Shown: one piece after another, positions 44,485 to 53,096 of the stretch | Layout: every line of letters begins with the position of its first letter | How positions within the stretch are numbered: position 1 is the stretch's first letter | NCBI GenBank assembly: GCA_037189845.1 | Contig: JBBCIS010000003.1 | Coordinates: forward strand, 248,001-312,000 | Direction: 5' to 3' | DNA from: JAMLHH01 sp037189845 | Lineage (GTDB): Bacteria; Bacteroidota; Bacteroidia; Chitinophagales; JADIYW01 | DNA length: 64,000 nucleotides | Translations under genes and position numbers: made by a program | The notes under the pieces: generated by a model | Databases searched by the model: none | Seen by the model: the letters and a program-made list of their open reading frames with translations, nothing else | What the model was told of the DNA's origin: nothing

Positions 44485-45255
44485 TTACAATTCATCCAGA
44501 AAAGCAGTTAACGGACTACTTGCATGAGCTTTCAATGACACTCCTCCTAAGCCTGATTCATAAGCCATTCGACCGGCCTCCACTCCTTTCCTGAAGGCGA
44601 TTGCCATTTGAACAGGATCTTTTGCTACAGCAATTGCTGTATTGACTAAAACAGCATCTGCCCCCATTTCCATTGCCCAGGCTGCATGTGAAGGCGCTCC
44701 GATACCTGCATCTACTATCACAGGCACATTGGTTTGTTCAATGATAATACGTAAAAAATCTTTTGAAGAAAGTCCCAGATTGCTTCCGATAGGCGCACCC
44801 AACGGCATCACCGCTTGAATACCTATGTCTTCCAATCTTTTACATAAAACAGGATCTGCATGAATATAAGGCAAAACCACAAAACCTTCTTTCACCAATA
44901 TCTCCGCAGCTTTCAAGGTCTCTATCGGGTCCGGCATCAGATAATTAGGATCGGGATGGATCTCCAGCTTGATCCAGTTTGTACCCAATGCTTCTCTTGC
45001 CAGCTGAGCAGCAAATACAGCCTCTTTTGCATTGCGCACACCACTGGTATTCGGCAATAAATTGATTCTGGAATGTTGCAGATGAGATAAGATAACATCT
45101 ACATCGTTTTTCAGATCGATCCTTTTCAATGCTACCGTCACCAATTCTGAGCCGGAAGCTTCCAATGCTTCCTGCATGACTACCGGGCTTCCAAACTTAC
45201 CCGTTCCGGTAAATAATCTGGACTGAAATGTTTTATCAGCTATCTTGAGTGGCAT
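44485..45255 (-). CDS. thiG: Thiazole synthase
   Basis: The 256-residue TIM-barrel enzyme starts MPLKIADKTFQSRLFTGTGK and has VTVALKRIDL, LLPNTSGVRNAKEAV and WIKLEIHPDPNYLMPDP (Schiff-base Lys). VMPLGAPIGSNLGL, VPVIVDAGIGAPSHAAWAME, and GADAVLVNTAIAVAKDPVQM follow. It makes the thiazole phosphate of thiamine. It overlaps thiE by 20 bp and ends the operon. The ThiS, ThiF and ThiH partners it needs are not in the window. Confidence 0.95.
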   Translation of the reverse strand: MPLKIADKTFQSRLFTGTGKFGSPVVMQEALEASGSELVTVALKRIDLKNDVDVILSHLQHSRINLLPNTSGVRNAKEAVFAAQLAREALGTNWIKLEIHPDPNYLMPDPIETLKAAEILVKEGFVVLPYIHADPVLCKRLEDIGIQAVMPLGAPIGSNLGLSSKDFLRIIIEQTNVPVIVDAGIGAPSHAAWAMEMGADAVLVNTAIAVAKDPVQMAIAFRKGVEAGRMAYESGLGGVSLKAHASSPLTAFLDEL

Positions 45256-45898
45256 AAGGCAGATTTTCTATACTTTCTTTGACATTTTTTTGAAACTCAT
45301 ATAAGGCAGAATCGGGAAACGGAGCTGAAAAAATAGCTGAAGAAACTGCGACTCCGTAGATTCCCATCCGGAAAAGAGGCCTCACATCCATCGCTTTGAT
45401 ACCTCCGATAGCAATAATGGGAATATCAATACCTTTTTCTTTGGAAAAATTCACAAAATCCCTGTATGTCTGCGCACCCAGAAGATTTTTCAGATCCTTT
45501 TTTGTCGGCGTGAATTGAAACGGCCCTATTCCTGCATAATCCGCTCCGGCTTCATAAATGTGAACAATATCTTCAAATGTATTTCCTGTTCCTCCGATGA
45601 TTTTATTTTCTCCCAATAACATTCTCGCAGAATGAATAGGCATATCGTCTCTGCCCAGATGTACTCCGTCTGCATCAATTTCCATTGCTATCTGCACACT
45701 GTCATTGACGATCAGTTTTGTATCAGACTGACGGCAAATTTTTATAGATTCTTTTGCAATCTTAATCCATTCATCGTAATGAGTATCTTTCACTCTTAAC
45801 TGAATCCATTCTGCCCCATTTTTACAGGCCATTTTCACCTGATCAATGTGAGAATAATGCTTTAAATCCTGTGTAATTACATGCAAACGACTAATCAT
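45236..45898 (-). CDS. thiE: Thiamine phosphate synthase
   Basis: The 220-residue enzyme has WIQLRVKDTHYDEW, LIVNDSVQIAMEIDADGVHL and GRDDMP. GPFQFTPTKKDLKNLLG and IIAIGGIKAMDVRPLFRMGI complete the classical ThiE pyrophosphate- and HMP-binding motifs. It joins HMP pyrophosphate with thiazole phosphate. Its ATG overlaps the thiD stop, and its end overlaps thiG. Confidence 0.92.
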   Translation of the reverse strand: MISRLHVITQDLKHYSHIDQVKMACKNGAEWIQLRVKDTHYDEWIKIAKESIKICRQSDTKLIVNDSVQIAMEIDADGVHLGRDDMPIHSARMLLGENKIIGGTGNTFEDIVHIYEAGADYAGIGPFQFTPTKKDLKNLLGAQTYRDFVNFSKEKGIDIPIIAIGGIKAMDVRPLFRMGIYGVAVSSAIFSAPFPDSALYEFQKNVKESIENLPYATQDS

Positions 45899-46656
45899 GA
45901 CAACTGATAATGAACTCCCAATAAACTTTCTGAACTATCTAAATACTCTGCAATATACCTCTTGGCAGCCACACAGGCTGCATCTACCGGATTAGACAAG
46001 GCCAGATAACTTGCCAAAGCTGAAGAAAATACACAGCCTGATCCATGTTTCTCAAACCCCGAAATGTATTCCGGCACTAAAACAGTTTCCGTTCCATCTT
46101 CCAAAAGATAATCTACTGCAATATCCTCGTCATTATGCCCACCTTTCAGATATACAGTAGTATACTGAGATAATTTCTTTGCTGCTGACATGGCATCTTT
46201 TTTACCTGTAAGCTCCAATATCTCTTTCCAGTTCGGAGTAATAATATCTATGTATGATAAGACTTTCTTCAACCTCGCCAAAGACATCTTTTTGTGTAAC
46301 CTGTAACCTGTAGAAGTTCTGACCACCGGATCCCAGATAATAATAATCTGACTGTCGTATTCCTTCAAAGAAGTAACCAGCCATTCCAGAACTTTCAAAT
46401 TTTCGATGATACCAATTTTAGCTACCGATACCTTATATCTTTCCAGAATAGGCCGAAGCTGTTTTTTTATACCCTTCTTATTTATCCACTCCAAACCCTC
46501 GAAACTATCTTCTGTCTGATATGTCAAAGATGAGCAGACACTCAAGCCCTGAACTCCTGTCGCTTCCATCGTTTTAATATCAGCTGTAACACCTGCTCCT
46601 CCGGAAGGATCATGACCACCTATGGTCAGCACAAAGGGACGTTCTTCTATTTCCAT
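45895..46656 (-). CDS. thiD: Hydroxymethylpyrimidine/phosphomethylpyrimidine kinase
   Basis: The 253-residue ribokinase-fold enzyme has LTIGGHDPSGGAGVTADIKT, WDPVVRTSTGYRLHKK, IDIITPNWKEILELTGKK, and the anion-hole motif KHGSGCVFSSALASYLALSN. It phosphorylates HMP twice to HMP-pyrophosphate. It directly abuts the upstream ThiE-like gene and overlaps thiE, so the four genes form one transcription unit. Confidence 0.92.
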   Translation of the reverse strand: MEIEERPFVLTIGGHDPSGGAGVTADIKTMEATGVQGLSVCSSLTYQTEDSFEGLEWINKKGIKKQLRPILERYKVSVAKIGIIENLKVLEWLVTSLKEYDSQIIIIWDPVVRTSTGYRLHKKMSLARLKKVLSYIDIITPNWKEILELTGKKDAMSAAKKLSQYTTVYLKGGHNDEDIAVDYLLEDGTETVLVPEYISGFEKHGSGCVFSSALASYLALSNPVDAACVAAKRYIAEYLDSSESLLGVHYQLS

Positions 46657-47268
46657 CTACGAAATCATTTTTTTGAAGTTTTCAACAGCTAATTCCGGAT
46701 CTTCCCAAAGATACCCCAATAAAGCAAAACCATCCACATGAATCTCTTGCAGGATTTCATTTTTATCCGCATTAACCCCTCCCAACGCAATGATAGCAGA
46801 GTTTTTCCCTATTCTGTTTTGGTTGTATTTCTTCAGCATTTCAATATCCCAAGTGCCTTTATATTCTTTTTTGGAGATGCTTTCAAATAATGGTGCTACT
46901 AAGATGAGATCAAACCGGCCATCATATTTCTGCAAAGTATCTATATCATGAACTGTTACACTACTGATTTTGTTCGCTTCTCTGATCATTTTTAAATTAT
47001 CATTCAGATCCGTATCAGACAGATACTTCAGCATCTCTCTTTGAAAATGAAAGCCTCCCAGCTGTAAATCATGCAATAATCTATAACTGGTCGTTATCAT
47101 CTTGGATTCATATCCCGGAGGAAATTGTTCAAGAAAAGCCATCCAATAATCAATTCCGGCAGCCGGCTTTCTCAGATAAAGGTAATCTGCACCTGATTCA
47201 AAGAGGGAAACAATTTTTTCCATCTCGCCTCTGACAGGATTCTCAGAAGTATAAATTACTTTTTTCAA
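46657..47268 (-). CDS. ThiE/TenI-like protein
   Basis: The 203-residue protein has the ThiE fold pattern, with YLYLRKPAAG, GGFHFQREM, LILVAPLFESISKKEYKG and IIALGGVNADKN. The HMP-binding QxR and GPxxxTxTK residues of true ThiE are altered. It is the first gene of the thi unit and probably has a TenI-like auxiliary role. No TPP riboswitch is recognisable in its 127-bp upstream region. Confidence 0.8.
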   Translation of the reverse strand: MKKVIYTSENPVRGEMEKIVSLFESGADYLYLRKPAAGIDYWMAFLEQFPPGYESKMITTSYRLLHDLQLGGFHFQREMLKYLSDTDLNDNLKMIREANKISSVTVHDIDTLQKYDGRFDLILVAPLFESISKKEYKGTWDIEMLKKYNQNRIGKNSAIIALGGVNADKNEILQEIHVDGFALLGYLWEDPELAVENFKKMIS

Positions 47269-47347
47269 GAAGATTCACTTTGAAATACAAAAATACTTAA
47301 ATATAGCCAGAGCCGACAGTGGTACTATAACATCCAAAAACAGAAAC

Positions 47348-47370
47348 GACCTCTTCAAATGAAGAGGCCG
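47348..47370 (-). terminator. Terminator of the ammonium transporter gene
   Basis: A 10-bp stem (one G-T pair) around AAAT, followed on the minus strand by TTTCTGTTTTT. Confidence 0.7.
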
Positions 47371-47395
47371 ATAAAATTAAAAATGCGAAAAACTC

Positions 47396-48715
47396 TTACA
47401 AAACTTTCTCACCATGCTGTGATAGATCCATACCGACCTCTTCTTCTTCTTCAGAAGCTCTCAACGGAGTGATGATATCAGTTACTTTCAGGATAATAAA
47501 TGCCATGACCAAAGTAAATACTGTAGAACCAACCAATGCTATCAGGTGGGCAACAAACAGACCTGTCTCTCCGAAGAATAAACCGTTAGTAGATACAACT
47601 TCGTTAATAGTGCTGGTAGCAAAAATACCTGTAAACAACATACCGACCATACCCCCGACACCGTGACAAGGAAATACATCCAATGTATCATCCAATTTTG
47701 ATTTTGTTCTCCACTCAACAACCAATCTTGAAATGATAGATGCAACAACACCGATAATTAAAGAATGAGGTACTGTCACAAAACCAGCAGCCGGGGTAAT
47801 TGCTACCAAACCAACTACCAGGCCTATCGACAATCCTAACGCAGATGGTTTTCCGCCTCTTGCTGCATCAAATAGGATCCATGCCAATGCAGCACCACCT
47901 GATGCAGTGGATGTAGTAGCCAATGCAGAACCAGCCAGCTCAGATGCTCCGAATGCAGAACCTGCATTGAAGCCATACCATCCGAACCATAGCAAACCAG
48001 CACCCAATAACACGTAAGGAACATTAGCCGGCTCGTGTGCTTTGCCATGTTCCCTACCTTGTTTCAGATAAATAGCTGCTGCCAATGCTGTCAAACCAGC
48101 TGACATGTGCACTACAGTTCCACCTGCGAAGTCTAAAACTCCCATACCAGCAAGGATACCATCCGGATGCCATGTAGCGTGAGCCAAAGGTGCATAGATA
48201 AATATGAAGAATAAGATGTTGAACAATACATAAGAAGTGAATTTCACACGCTCTGCAAAAGCACCGGTAATCAACGCCGGTGTAATCATCGCAAATTTCA
48301 GTTGATACATTGCAAATAATACCAATGGAATAGAGCTTGCGCCCGGCCAGTTTGCACCACCGATTACTCCTTTAAACATGAAGAAAGTCATCGGATTTCC
48401 GATCACTCCGCCGATAGACTCACCAAAAGCTAAGCTAAAACCAAATACTATCCATACTACTGCCATGACAGCCATACTTACAAAACTTTGTAACATCGTA
48501 GAGATAACATTTTTCTTCTTGACCATACCTCCATAGAAATAGGCCAGACCCGGGGTCATAAACATCACCAATGCAGTAGATGTCAGCATCCATGCTACAT
48601 CTGCATAATTGAATTCTCTTTCTACTCCTGTTACAGGAATTCCCGGAAAGAATAAAGCCAATCCGACTACTCCGAGCAGTACGAGAAAGGGTACAACTGA
48701 TTTTTTGTTATTCAT
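47396..48715 (-). CDS. amtB: Ammonium transporter
   Basis: The 439-residue membrane protein has the Amt motifs ADVAWMLTSTALVMFMTPGL, FYGGMVKKKNVISTMLQSF, HPDGILAGMGVLDFAGGTVV followed by HMSAGLTALAAA (first pore His), and DVFPCHGVGGMVGMLFTGIF (second pore His). It has 11 predicted helices after a signal-like N-terminus. It moves ammonium or ammonia across the inner membrane. No glnK/PII gene is adjacent, which is unusual for this family. Confidence 0.93.
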   Translation of the reverse strand: MNNKKSVVPFLVLLGVVGLALFFPGIPVTGVEREFNYADVAWMLTSTALVMFMTPGLAYFYGGMVKKKNVISTMLQSFVSMAVMAVVWIVFGFSLAFGESIGGVIGNPMTFFMFKGVIGGANWPGASSIPLVLFAMYQLKFAMITPALITGAFAERVKFTSYVLFNILFFIFIYAPLAHATWHPDGILAGMGVLDFAGGTVVHMSAGLTALAAAIYLKQGREHGKAHEPANVPYVLLGAGLLWFGWYGFNAGSAFGASELAGSALATTSTASGGAALAWILFDAARGGKPSALGLSIGLVVGLVAITPAAGFVTVPHSLIIGVVASIISRLVVEWRTKSKLDDTLDVFPCHGVGGMVGMLFTGIFATSTINEVVSTNGLFFGETGLFVAHLIALVGSTVFTLVMAFIILKVTDIITPLRASEEEEEVGMDLSQHGEKVL

Positions 48716-48735
48716 AATATTTGATTTTTATGAGA

Positions 48736-48743
48736 CAAATATA
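48736..48743 (-). promoter_or_regulatory. -7 box for amtB
   Basis: TATATTTG on the minus strand, 21 bp before the ATG. No well-spaced -33 TTG was found. The 48744-48974 gap is AT-rich with no gene I can support. Confidence 0.4.
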
Positions 48744-48976
48744 TTTATACCCTCGAATTAGAAAAATTATTTCAATAATATTTTTTCACAAATACAGATT
48801 ATTTCATGTTTTGTTTACAAATAGAACAGATATTGTTTTTTATAAATTATATCACACTTATAAATCTTGCACCTTTTATAAAATGCCTTCCACTGAGTCA
48901 ATTTTTGAAAATAACAAATTACAAAACATTGGTTATTAATTAATTGAAGCATCAATAACGGAAGCATATAAACTGA

Positions 48977-49004
48977 AAAGGGTATGACCTTCGCCGTACC
49001 CTTT
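48977..49004 (-). terminator. Stem-loop after the first metal-hydrolase-like gene
   Basis: An 8-bp stem AAAGGGTA/TACCCTTT (48977-48984, 48997-49004), 26 bp past the minus-strand stop. Confidence 0.55.
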
Positions 49005-49029
49005 CGTCAAAAAAAATCATATTATATTT

Positions 49030-49893
49030 TTAAGCATAAGTTTTATCCGCAAAAAACTGTTCCACAAGATACCGGTCATCTATATCGTTGGGATGAAAAT
49101 CCTTCCTGAAATAGCTCAGCAGGTTTTTAGCCATACCCTTACCTATCTCACCCAGCACGATTGTATTAAGGAACTCATATGCCTGCTTTGGAACCTTAAC
49201 GATGCTCACATCCTTATCCTGAGTAATAAAATATACCTGCCCTATACCCAGATATCCCCACAATGCGATAGTGGCAAGTCCCATTCCTGTAACTCTCAAC
49301 ACATAGCTGTCGTCAATCCCTTTTAACACATCAAAACAGACTGCTTTATGTTCTATCTCTTCAGAGGCATGCCAGTGTAGCAGTTCCAGCATCTGGGGTG
49401 CCATATTTTTATTAGTAAAAATCGGCTCGTGAAAAACGGCATGGGCGATTATCGCCGTATAATGCTCCAATCCTGCAGTAAGAGAAAGTAGCATTTTGTC
49501 ACCCAGGCGAGGAGAAATTTTATTGAGACTGACCTGTATCATCCATTCCAGGCAGTACTTTCCACCAAAAGCAGATGTATGCAGAAAATCTGCAAATCCT
49601 TCGGGCTTCAACCCCTGCTGTTCCATTACTTCCCAGAATCTTTCATGCTCACGCGCATGAATCCCTTCCTGGCCACAAAAACCCTTAATATCCTTCTTCA
49701 GCTGCACGTCAGTGACTTCTTTCGCAAATCTCCTTACACTTCTGATAAAGAACTTCTCTCCGTCAGGAAAAACGATGTGCATGCTGTTAACAAAGTGTGT
49801 CATGATAGGATTATCTAACACCCAATGTTTCTGTACCTGATCAAATGCAAAAGATACATTTCTGACTTTTATTCCATTTGTTATACCTTCCAT
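49030..49893 (-). CDS. Metal-dependent hydrolase family protein, paralogue 1
   Basis: The 287-residue protein belongs to the predicted metal-dependent hydrolase group (PF10118/COG3687). It has FPDGEKFFIRSVRRFAKEV, IKGFCGQEGIHAREHERFWE, SLTAGLEHYTAIIAHAVFH and ELLHWHASEEIEHKAVCFDV. The GQE-x2-HxxEH and EExEHK clusters resemble a ferritin-like di-iron site. A C-terminal membrane-like segment (GMGLATIALWGYLGI) follows. The role is not established. A very similar gene lies upstream at 50275-51138, and the two share an upstream element. Confidence 0.82.
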   Translation of the reverse strand: MEGITNGIKVRNVSFAFDQVQKHWVLDNPIMTHFVNSMHIVFPDGEKFFIRSVRRFAKEVTDVQLKKDIKGFCGQEGIHAREHERFWEVMEQQGLKPEGFADFLHTSAFGGKYCLEWMIQVSLNKISPRLGDKMLLSLTAGLEHYTAIIAHAVFHEPIFTNKNMAPQMLELLHWHASEEIEHKAVCFDVLKGIDDSYVLRVTGMGLATIALWGYLGIGQVYFITQDKDVSIVKVPKQAYEFLNTIVLGEIGKGMAKNLLSYFRKDFHPNDIDDRYLVEQFFADKTYA

Positions 49894-49927
49894 GAGCTAT
49901 TACTTTACCTAAATTTAACAAATAATT

Positions 49928-49941
49928 CAATGTATGCATTG
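49928..49941. promoter_or_regulatory. Operator-like repeat CAATG-N4-CATTG, copy 1
   Basis: Lies 34 bp upstream of the paralogue 1 start, within a stretch AATTCAATGTATGCATTGC that recurs before paralogue 2. The remaining 49942-50245 contains no gene I can support. Confidence 0.5.
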
Positions 49942-50245
49942 CAATATCGGTTATCATTGATTAACAATAAATTACTAAGTACATTTATTATTAAGTTGGA
50001 TGGGGATCTTGATAATAGTGGATAATTTGAGAAAATACTTTCAAGCTATCCTTTACTTAAATGATCTGTTTACAATGATTCAATCGTCGTCCATTTCTTT
50101 CTGAGCAAGAGTCCTGTGTTTAATTTTCAACATTCTGCTTAAGTACCATTGTGACCACAGTTATTCCGTTTCATATAACTGCTTTGATAATATAAATTCT
50201 TTTTGCGTAATGCTGGTTAGGACGATACATCATTAACAATAAGAA

Positions 50246-50268
50246 AGGCTGCCTTTTCAGGGCAGCCT
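50246..50268 (-). terminator. Terminator of the second metal-hydrolase-like gene
   Basis: An 8-bp stem AGGCTGCC/GGCAGCCT around TTTTCAG, followed on the minus strand by TTCTTATTG. Confidence 0.7.
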
Positions 50269-50274
50269 CTGTTC

Positions 50275-51138
50275 TTATGCATAAGTCTTATCTGCAAAAA
50301 ATTTATCAATCAGATATCTGTCATCAATGTCATTTGGATGAAAGTCTCTCCTGAAATACTTCAGCAGGTTTTGCGCCAGACCTCTTCCTACTTCACCCAA
50401 CAATATCGTATTGAAGAATTCATATGCCTGTGCCGGTATCCTGACAATTTTTACATCATCGTCCTGATAAAGAAAATACAATTGCCCCAAACCCAAGTAT
50501 GACCACAATGCGATGGTAGCAATACCCATACCGGTCACACGCAGCACATAACTGTCATCGACCTTTTGCAGCACGTCAAAGCACACTGCCTTATGCTCTA
50601 TCTCCTCAGAAGCATGCCAATGCAGCAATTCCAGCATCTGCGGAGCCATATTCTGATTGGTCGCAATAGGCTCATGAAACAATGCATTAGCCAGAATTGC
50701 AGTATAGTGCTCCAGACCGGCAGTAATAGACAATCCCAACTTCTCTCCTAATCTTGGTGAGATCTTATCCAGACGGTTCAATACAAAGCCTTCCAGGCTA
50801 TATTTTCCTTTAAAAGCTGATTTATTCAGAAATGTAGCAAAGCCCTCCGGTTTCAAACCTTGTTCTTCCATCACATCCCAGAATCGTTCGTGCTCCCGCG
50901 CATGTACTCCTTCCTGCCCGCAAAAACCTTTTATGTCTTTCTTCAGCTGCTTGTCCTCAATATCTTTTGAAAACTTTCTTACACTTCTGATAAAAAACTT
51001 CTCACCATCAGGAAAAACGATATGCATACTATTAATGAAATGCGTCATAATAGGATTATTGAGCACCCAATGCTTCGGAACCTGATCAAATTCAAAAGAC
51101 ACATTCCTCACCTTAATATCACTTGCAACACTTGTCAT
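50275..51138 (-). CDS. Metal-dependent hydrolase family protein, paralogue 2
   Basis: From the ATG at 51138 the protein is exactly 287 residues, like its paralogue; an upstream ATG at 51174 would break the shared start and promoter layout. It keeps IKGFCGQEGVHAREHERFWD, SITAGLEHYTAILANALFH and ELLHWHASEEIEHKAVCFDV, with differences mainly in the middle (residues about 105-130). The two genes are separate transcription units with their own terminators and operators, so they could be expressed differently. Confidence 0.82.
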   Translation of the reverse strand: MTSVASDIKVRNVSFEFDQVPKHWVLNNPIMTHFINSMHIVFPDGEKFFIRSVRKFSKDIEDKQLKKDIKGFCGQEGVHAREHERFWDVMEEQGLKPEGFATFLNKSAFKGKYSLEGFVLNRLDKISPRLGEKLGLSITAGLEHYTAILANALFHEPIATNQNMAPQMLELLHWHASEEIEHKAVCFDVLQKVDDSYVLRVTGMGIATIALWSYLGLGQLYFLYQDDDVKIVRIPAQAYEFFNTILLGEVGRGLAQNLLKYFRRDFHPNDIDDRYLIDKFFADKTYA

Positions 51139-51176
51139 AATTATGATTTTACATAAACTTAACAAATAAAACAATT

Positions 51177-51190
51177 CAATGCACGCATTG
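51177..51190. promoter_or_regulatory. Operator-like repeat CAATG-N4-CATTG, copy 2
   Basis: CAATGCACGCATTG lies 38 bp upstream of paralogue 2, matching copy 1 in position and sequence. Confidence 0.5.
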
Positions 51191-51290
51191 CAATGTTAAA
51201 TATTCATACCATGAAAAAATACAGGAAAGTTTGTTTGTGTGTGTCTTTATTGGAAAAACTCAACCACACTGTAACGTTATCAACAAAAAA

Positions 51291-51310
51291 GGCTACCAAA
51301 ACAGGCAGCC
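51291..51310 (-). terminator. Terminator of the DUF2795 gene
   Basis: A 7-bp stem GGCTACC/GGCAGCC (one G-T-type pair) with a six-base loop, followed on the minus strand by TTTTTT. Confidence 0.65.
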
Positions 51311-51336
51311 TTTACATTTTTGATTCTCTCTAAAGA

Positions 51337-51558
51337 TTAGTATTCATCTTCATTAAACAGGAAATCCTCTTTTGTAGGATAATCCGGCCAGATATCTTCA
51401 ATGCCTTCATACAATTCCTCTTCTTCTTCCAGCTCCTGTAGGTTTTCGATCACTTCTATTGGAGCACCACAACGAATAGCAAAGTCAATCAACTCGTCTT
51501 TTGTTGCCGGCCATGGAGCATCTTCCAGATATGAGGCTAGTTCTAGTGTCCAGTACAT
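51337..51558 (-). CDS. DUF2795 small acidic protein
   Basis: The 73-residue protein starts MYWTLELASYLEDAPWPATK and contains DELIDFAIRCGAPIEVIENL and DIWPDYPTKEDFLFNEDEY, the DUF2795 pattern typical of Bacteroidota and strongly conserved in length. Function unknown; it may bind RNA or a protein partner, but no direct evidence is visible. It lies 89 bp downstream of the adenosyltransferase gene. Confidence 0.85.
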   Translation of the reverse strand: MYWTLELASYLEDAPWPATKDELIDFAIRCGAPIEVIENLQELEEEEELYEGIEDIWPDYPTKEDFLFNEDEY

Positions 51559-51647
51559 ATTAGTTTAGGTTTATTTTTCGGTCAATAATATTAATAATAA
51601 TGATATTGCGTAAATATGGTTTTCCACATAACTGCGTTATCCACATT

Positions 51648-52190
51648 TTATGGTATCCATTTCAACTCTTGCACATCAAATTTTCTGCCAAGATCCCTTG
51701 CCATGACAAATAACAAATCTGACAATCTGTTTAAATACTTAACCAGCACAGGGTCAACTGTATCCTCATGTGAAAGCCTGACAACAGCACGTTCTGCTCT
51801 CCGACAAACTGTCCTTGCCACATGACAATGCGCCACTGAAATATGCCCGGATGGCAGGATAAAATACTTCAGAGGCTCCAGCTTTTCTTCCATACGATCT
51901 ATAGCTTTTTCCATTTCTTCAATATGCGACTCTTTCACCTCGGGTAGAAACAACCCTTTTTTCCTTCCATCCGATGCCAGTATTGCTCCTATATCAAACA
52001 GCCGGCTCTGAATTCCCTGCCAAAAAGCGCATGCTTCTTCAGTGTCCAGATAAGCCATCACTACACCTATATATGAATTCAACTCATCCACCGTTCCATA
52101 AGCTTCTATCCGGATATGATCCTTGGGAATTCTGGCACCTCCATACAAGGAAGTCTCACCTCCATCCCCTTTTTTAGTATAAACTTTCAT
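51648..52190 (-). CDS. Cob(I)yrinic acid a,c-diamide adenosyltransferase (PduO type)
   Basis: From the ATG at 52190 the 180-residue protein begins MKVYTKKGDGGETSLYGGAR, the ATP-binding N-terminus of PduO/MMAB enzymes. It has DELNSYIGVVMAYL, FDIGAILASD and CHVARTVCRRAERAVVRL with LSDLLFVMARDLG. It attaches the adenosyl group to cobalamin. Starting at 52211 would add seven residues before the conserved start and is less likely. Confidence 0.92.
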   Translation of the reverse strand: MKVYTKKGDGGETSLYGGARIPKDHIRIEAYGTVDELNSYIGVVMAYLDTEEACAFWQGIQSRLFDIGAILASDGRKKGLFLPEVKESHIEEMEKAIDRMEEKLEPLKYFILPSGHISVAHCHVARTVCRRAERAVVRLSHEDTVDPVLVKYLNRLSDLLFVMARDLGRKFDVQELKWIP

Positions 52191-52198
52191 GTTTAAAT

Positions 52199-52330
52199 TT
52201 TTTGGGCACATCCTGTTTCCTCCGTTACACTGCGGAAAAGGTCAGGCTATCACTTCGGCTTTCCTGATATCGCAAGCTTATCGGGATGATCCTCCGTTCT
52301 ATCCTTTGTGCAGACAGAAGTCAATTTAAA
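52199..52330. repeat. GC-rich intergenic repeat of the TTTGGGC type
   Basis: Starts TTTTGGGCACATCCTG on the plus strand, with ACTGCGGAAAAGGTCAGGCT and CTTATCGGGATGATCC. It shares its opening with 11541-11556. No coding pattern was seen. Confidence 0.4.
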
Positions 52331-52370
52331 AAGAATCAGATAATTTTAGTGTTACAGCAGCCGGATTTAT

Positions 52371-53087
52371 TTATAGTGATGATACAATCCCCGACCGGGT
52401 AATATGTTCATTTTGATAATCACCCTCTATCAGCCCGTCACGTAATCTGACGATTCTATGTGTATACCCGGCGATATCTTCTTCGTGGGTAACAATGACG
52501 ATGGTATTTCCCTGATCGTGCAATTGCTCAAACAGAGCCATGATTTCATAAGATGTTTTAGTATCCAGATTACCGGTAGGCTCATCCGCCAATAGCAAAG
52601 ATGGACTATTCACTAATGCTCTGGCTACAGCCACACGCTGTCTCTGACCACCAGACAATTCATTTGGCTTATGACCCATACGATCCGCAAGACCTACCTT
52701 TTCCAATACTTCCTTAGCTTTTTCCAGTCTTTCTTTTTTGCCCATACCGGCATAGATCAGTGGCATTGCCACATTTTCCAGCGTAGTCAGCCTTGGTATC
52801 AGGTTAAAAGTCTGAAAAATAAATCCAATCTTCTTATTTCTGATTTCAGCCAGCTGGTCATCTCCCATTGCGCTCGCATCCAATCCATCCAGCCAGTATT
52901 TGCCCCCTGAGGGTGTATCCAGACAGCCCAAAATATTCATCAAAGTAGATTTACCACTTCCCGATGGTCCCATAAGCGCTACATATTCATTCTTTTCTAT
53001 TGTCAGATCTATCCCTTTCAATACCTGGAGGCTTTCTATTCCCATCTGGAAACTACGCGTAATCTGCTCAAGACGAATGATGCTCAT
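52371..53087 (-). CDS. ABC transporter ATP-binding protein (MacB/LolD type)
   Basis: The 238-residue ATPase has Walker A GPSGSGKSTLMNIL, the LolD-like SGGKYWLDGLDASAM, a Q-loop FIFQTFNLIPRLTTLENVAM, signature LSGGQRQRVAVARAL, Walker B LLADEPTGNLD and the H-loop IVVTHEEDI (as VIVTHEED). This wording is typical of MacB/LolD-type exporters of lipoproteins or macrolides. The membrane partner is not adjacent. It follows gatC by nine bases. Confidence 0.88.
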   Translation of the reverse strand: MSIIRLEQITRSFQMGIESLQVLKGIDLTIEKNEYVALMGPSGSGKSTLMNILGCLDTPSGGKYWLDGLDASAMGDDQLAEIRNKKIGFIFQTFNLIPRLTTLENVAMPLIYAGMGKKERLEKAKEVLEKVGLADRMGHKPNELSGGQRQRVAVARALVNSPSLLLADEPTGNLDTKTSYEIMALFEQLHDQGNTIVIVTHEEDIAGYTHRIVRLRDGLIEGDYQNEHITRSGIVSSL

Positions 53088-53096
53088 GAGTAAAGA

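Noticed and set aside
47269..47395. Possible TPP riboswitch upstream of the thi genes
   Set aside because: No thi-box-like conserved segments or three-way junction could be found; the only hairpin is the amtB terminator.
48721..48939. Plus-strand frame in the region upstream of amtB
   Set aside because: Low-complexity Phe/Ile/Lys-rich translation of AT-rich promoter DNA; no motif.
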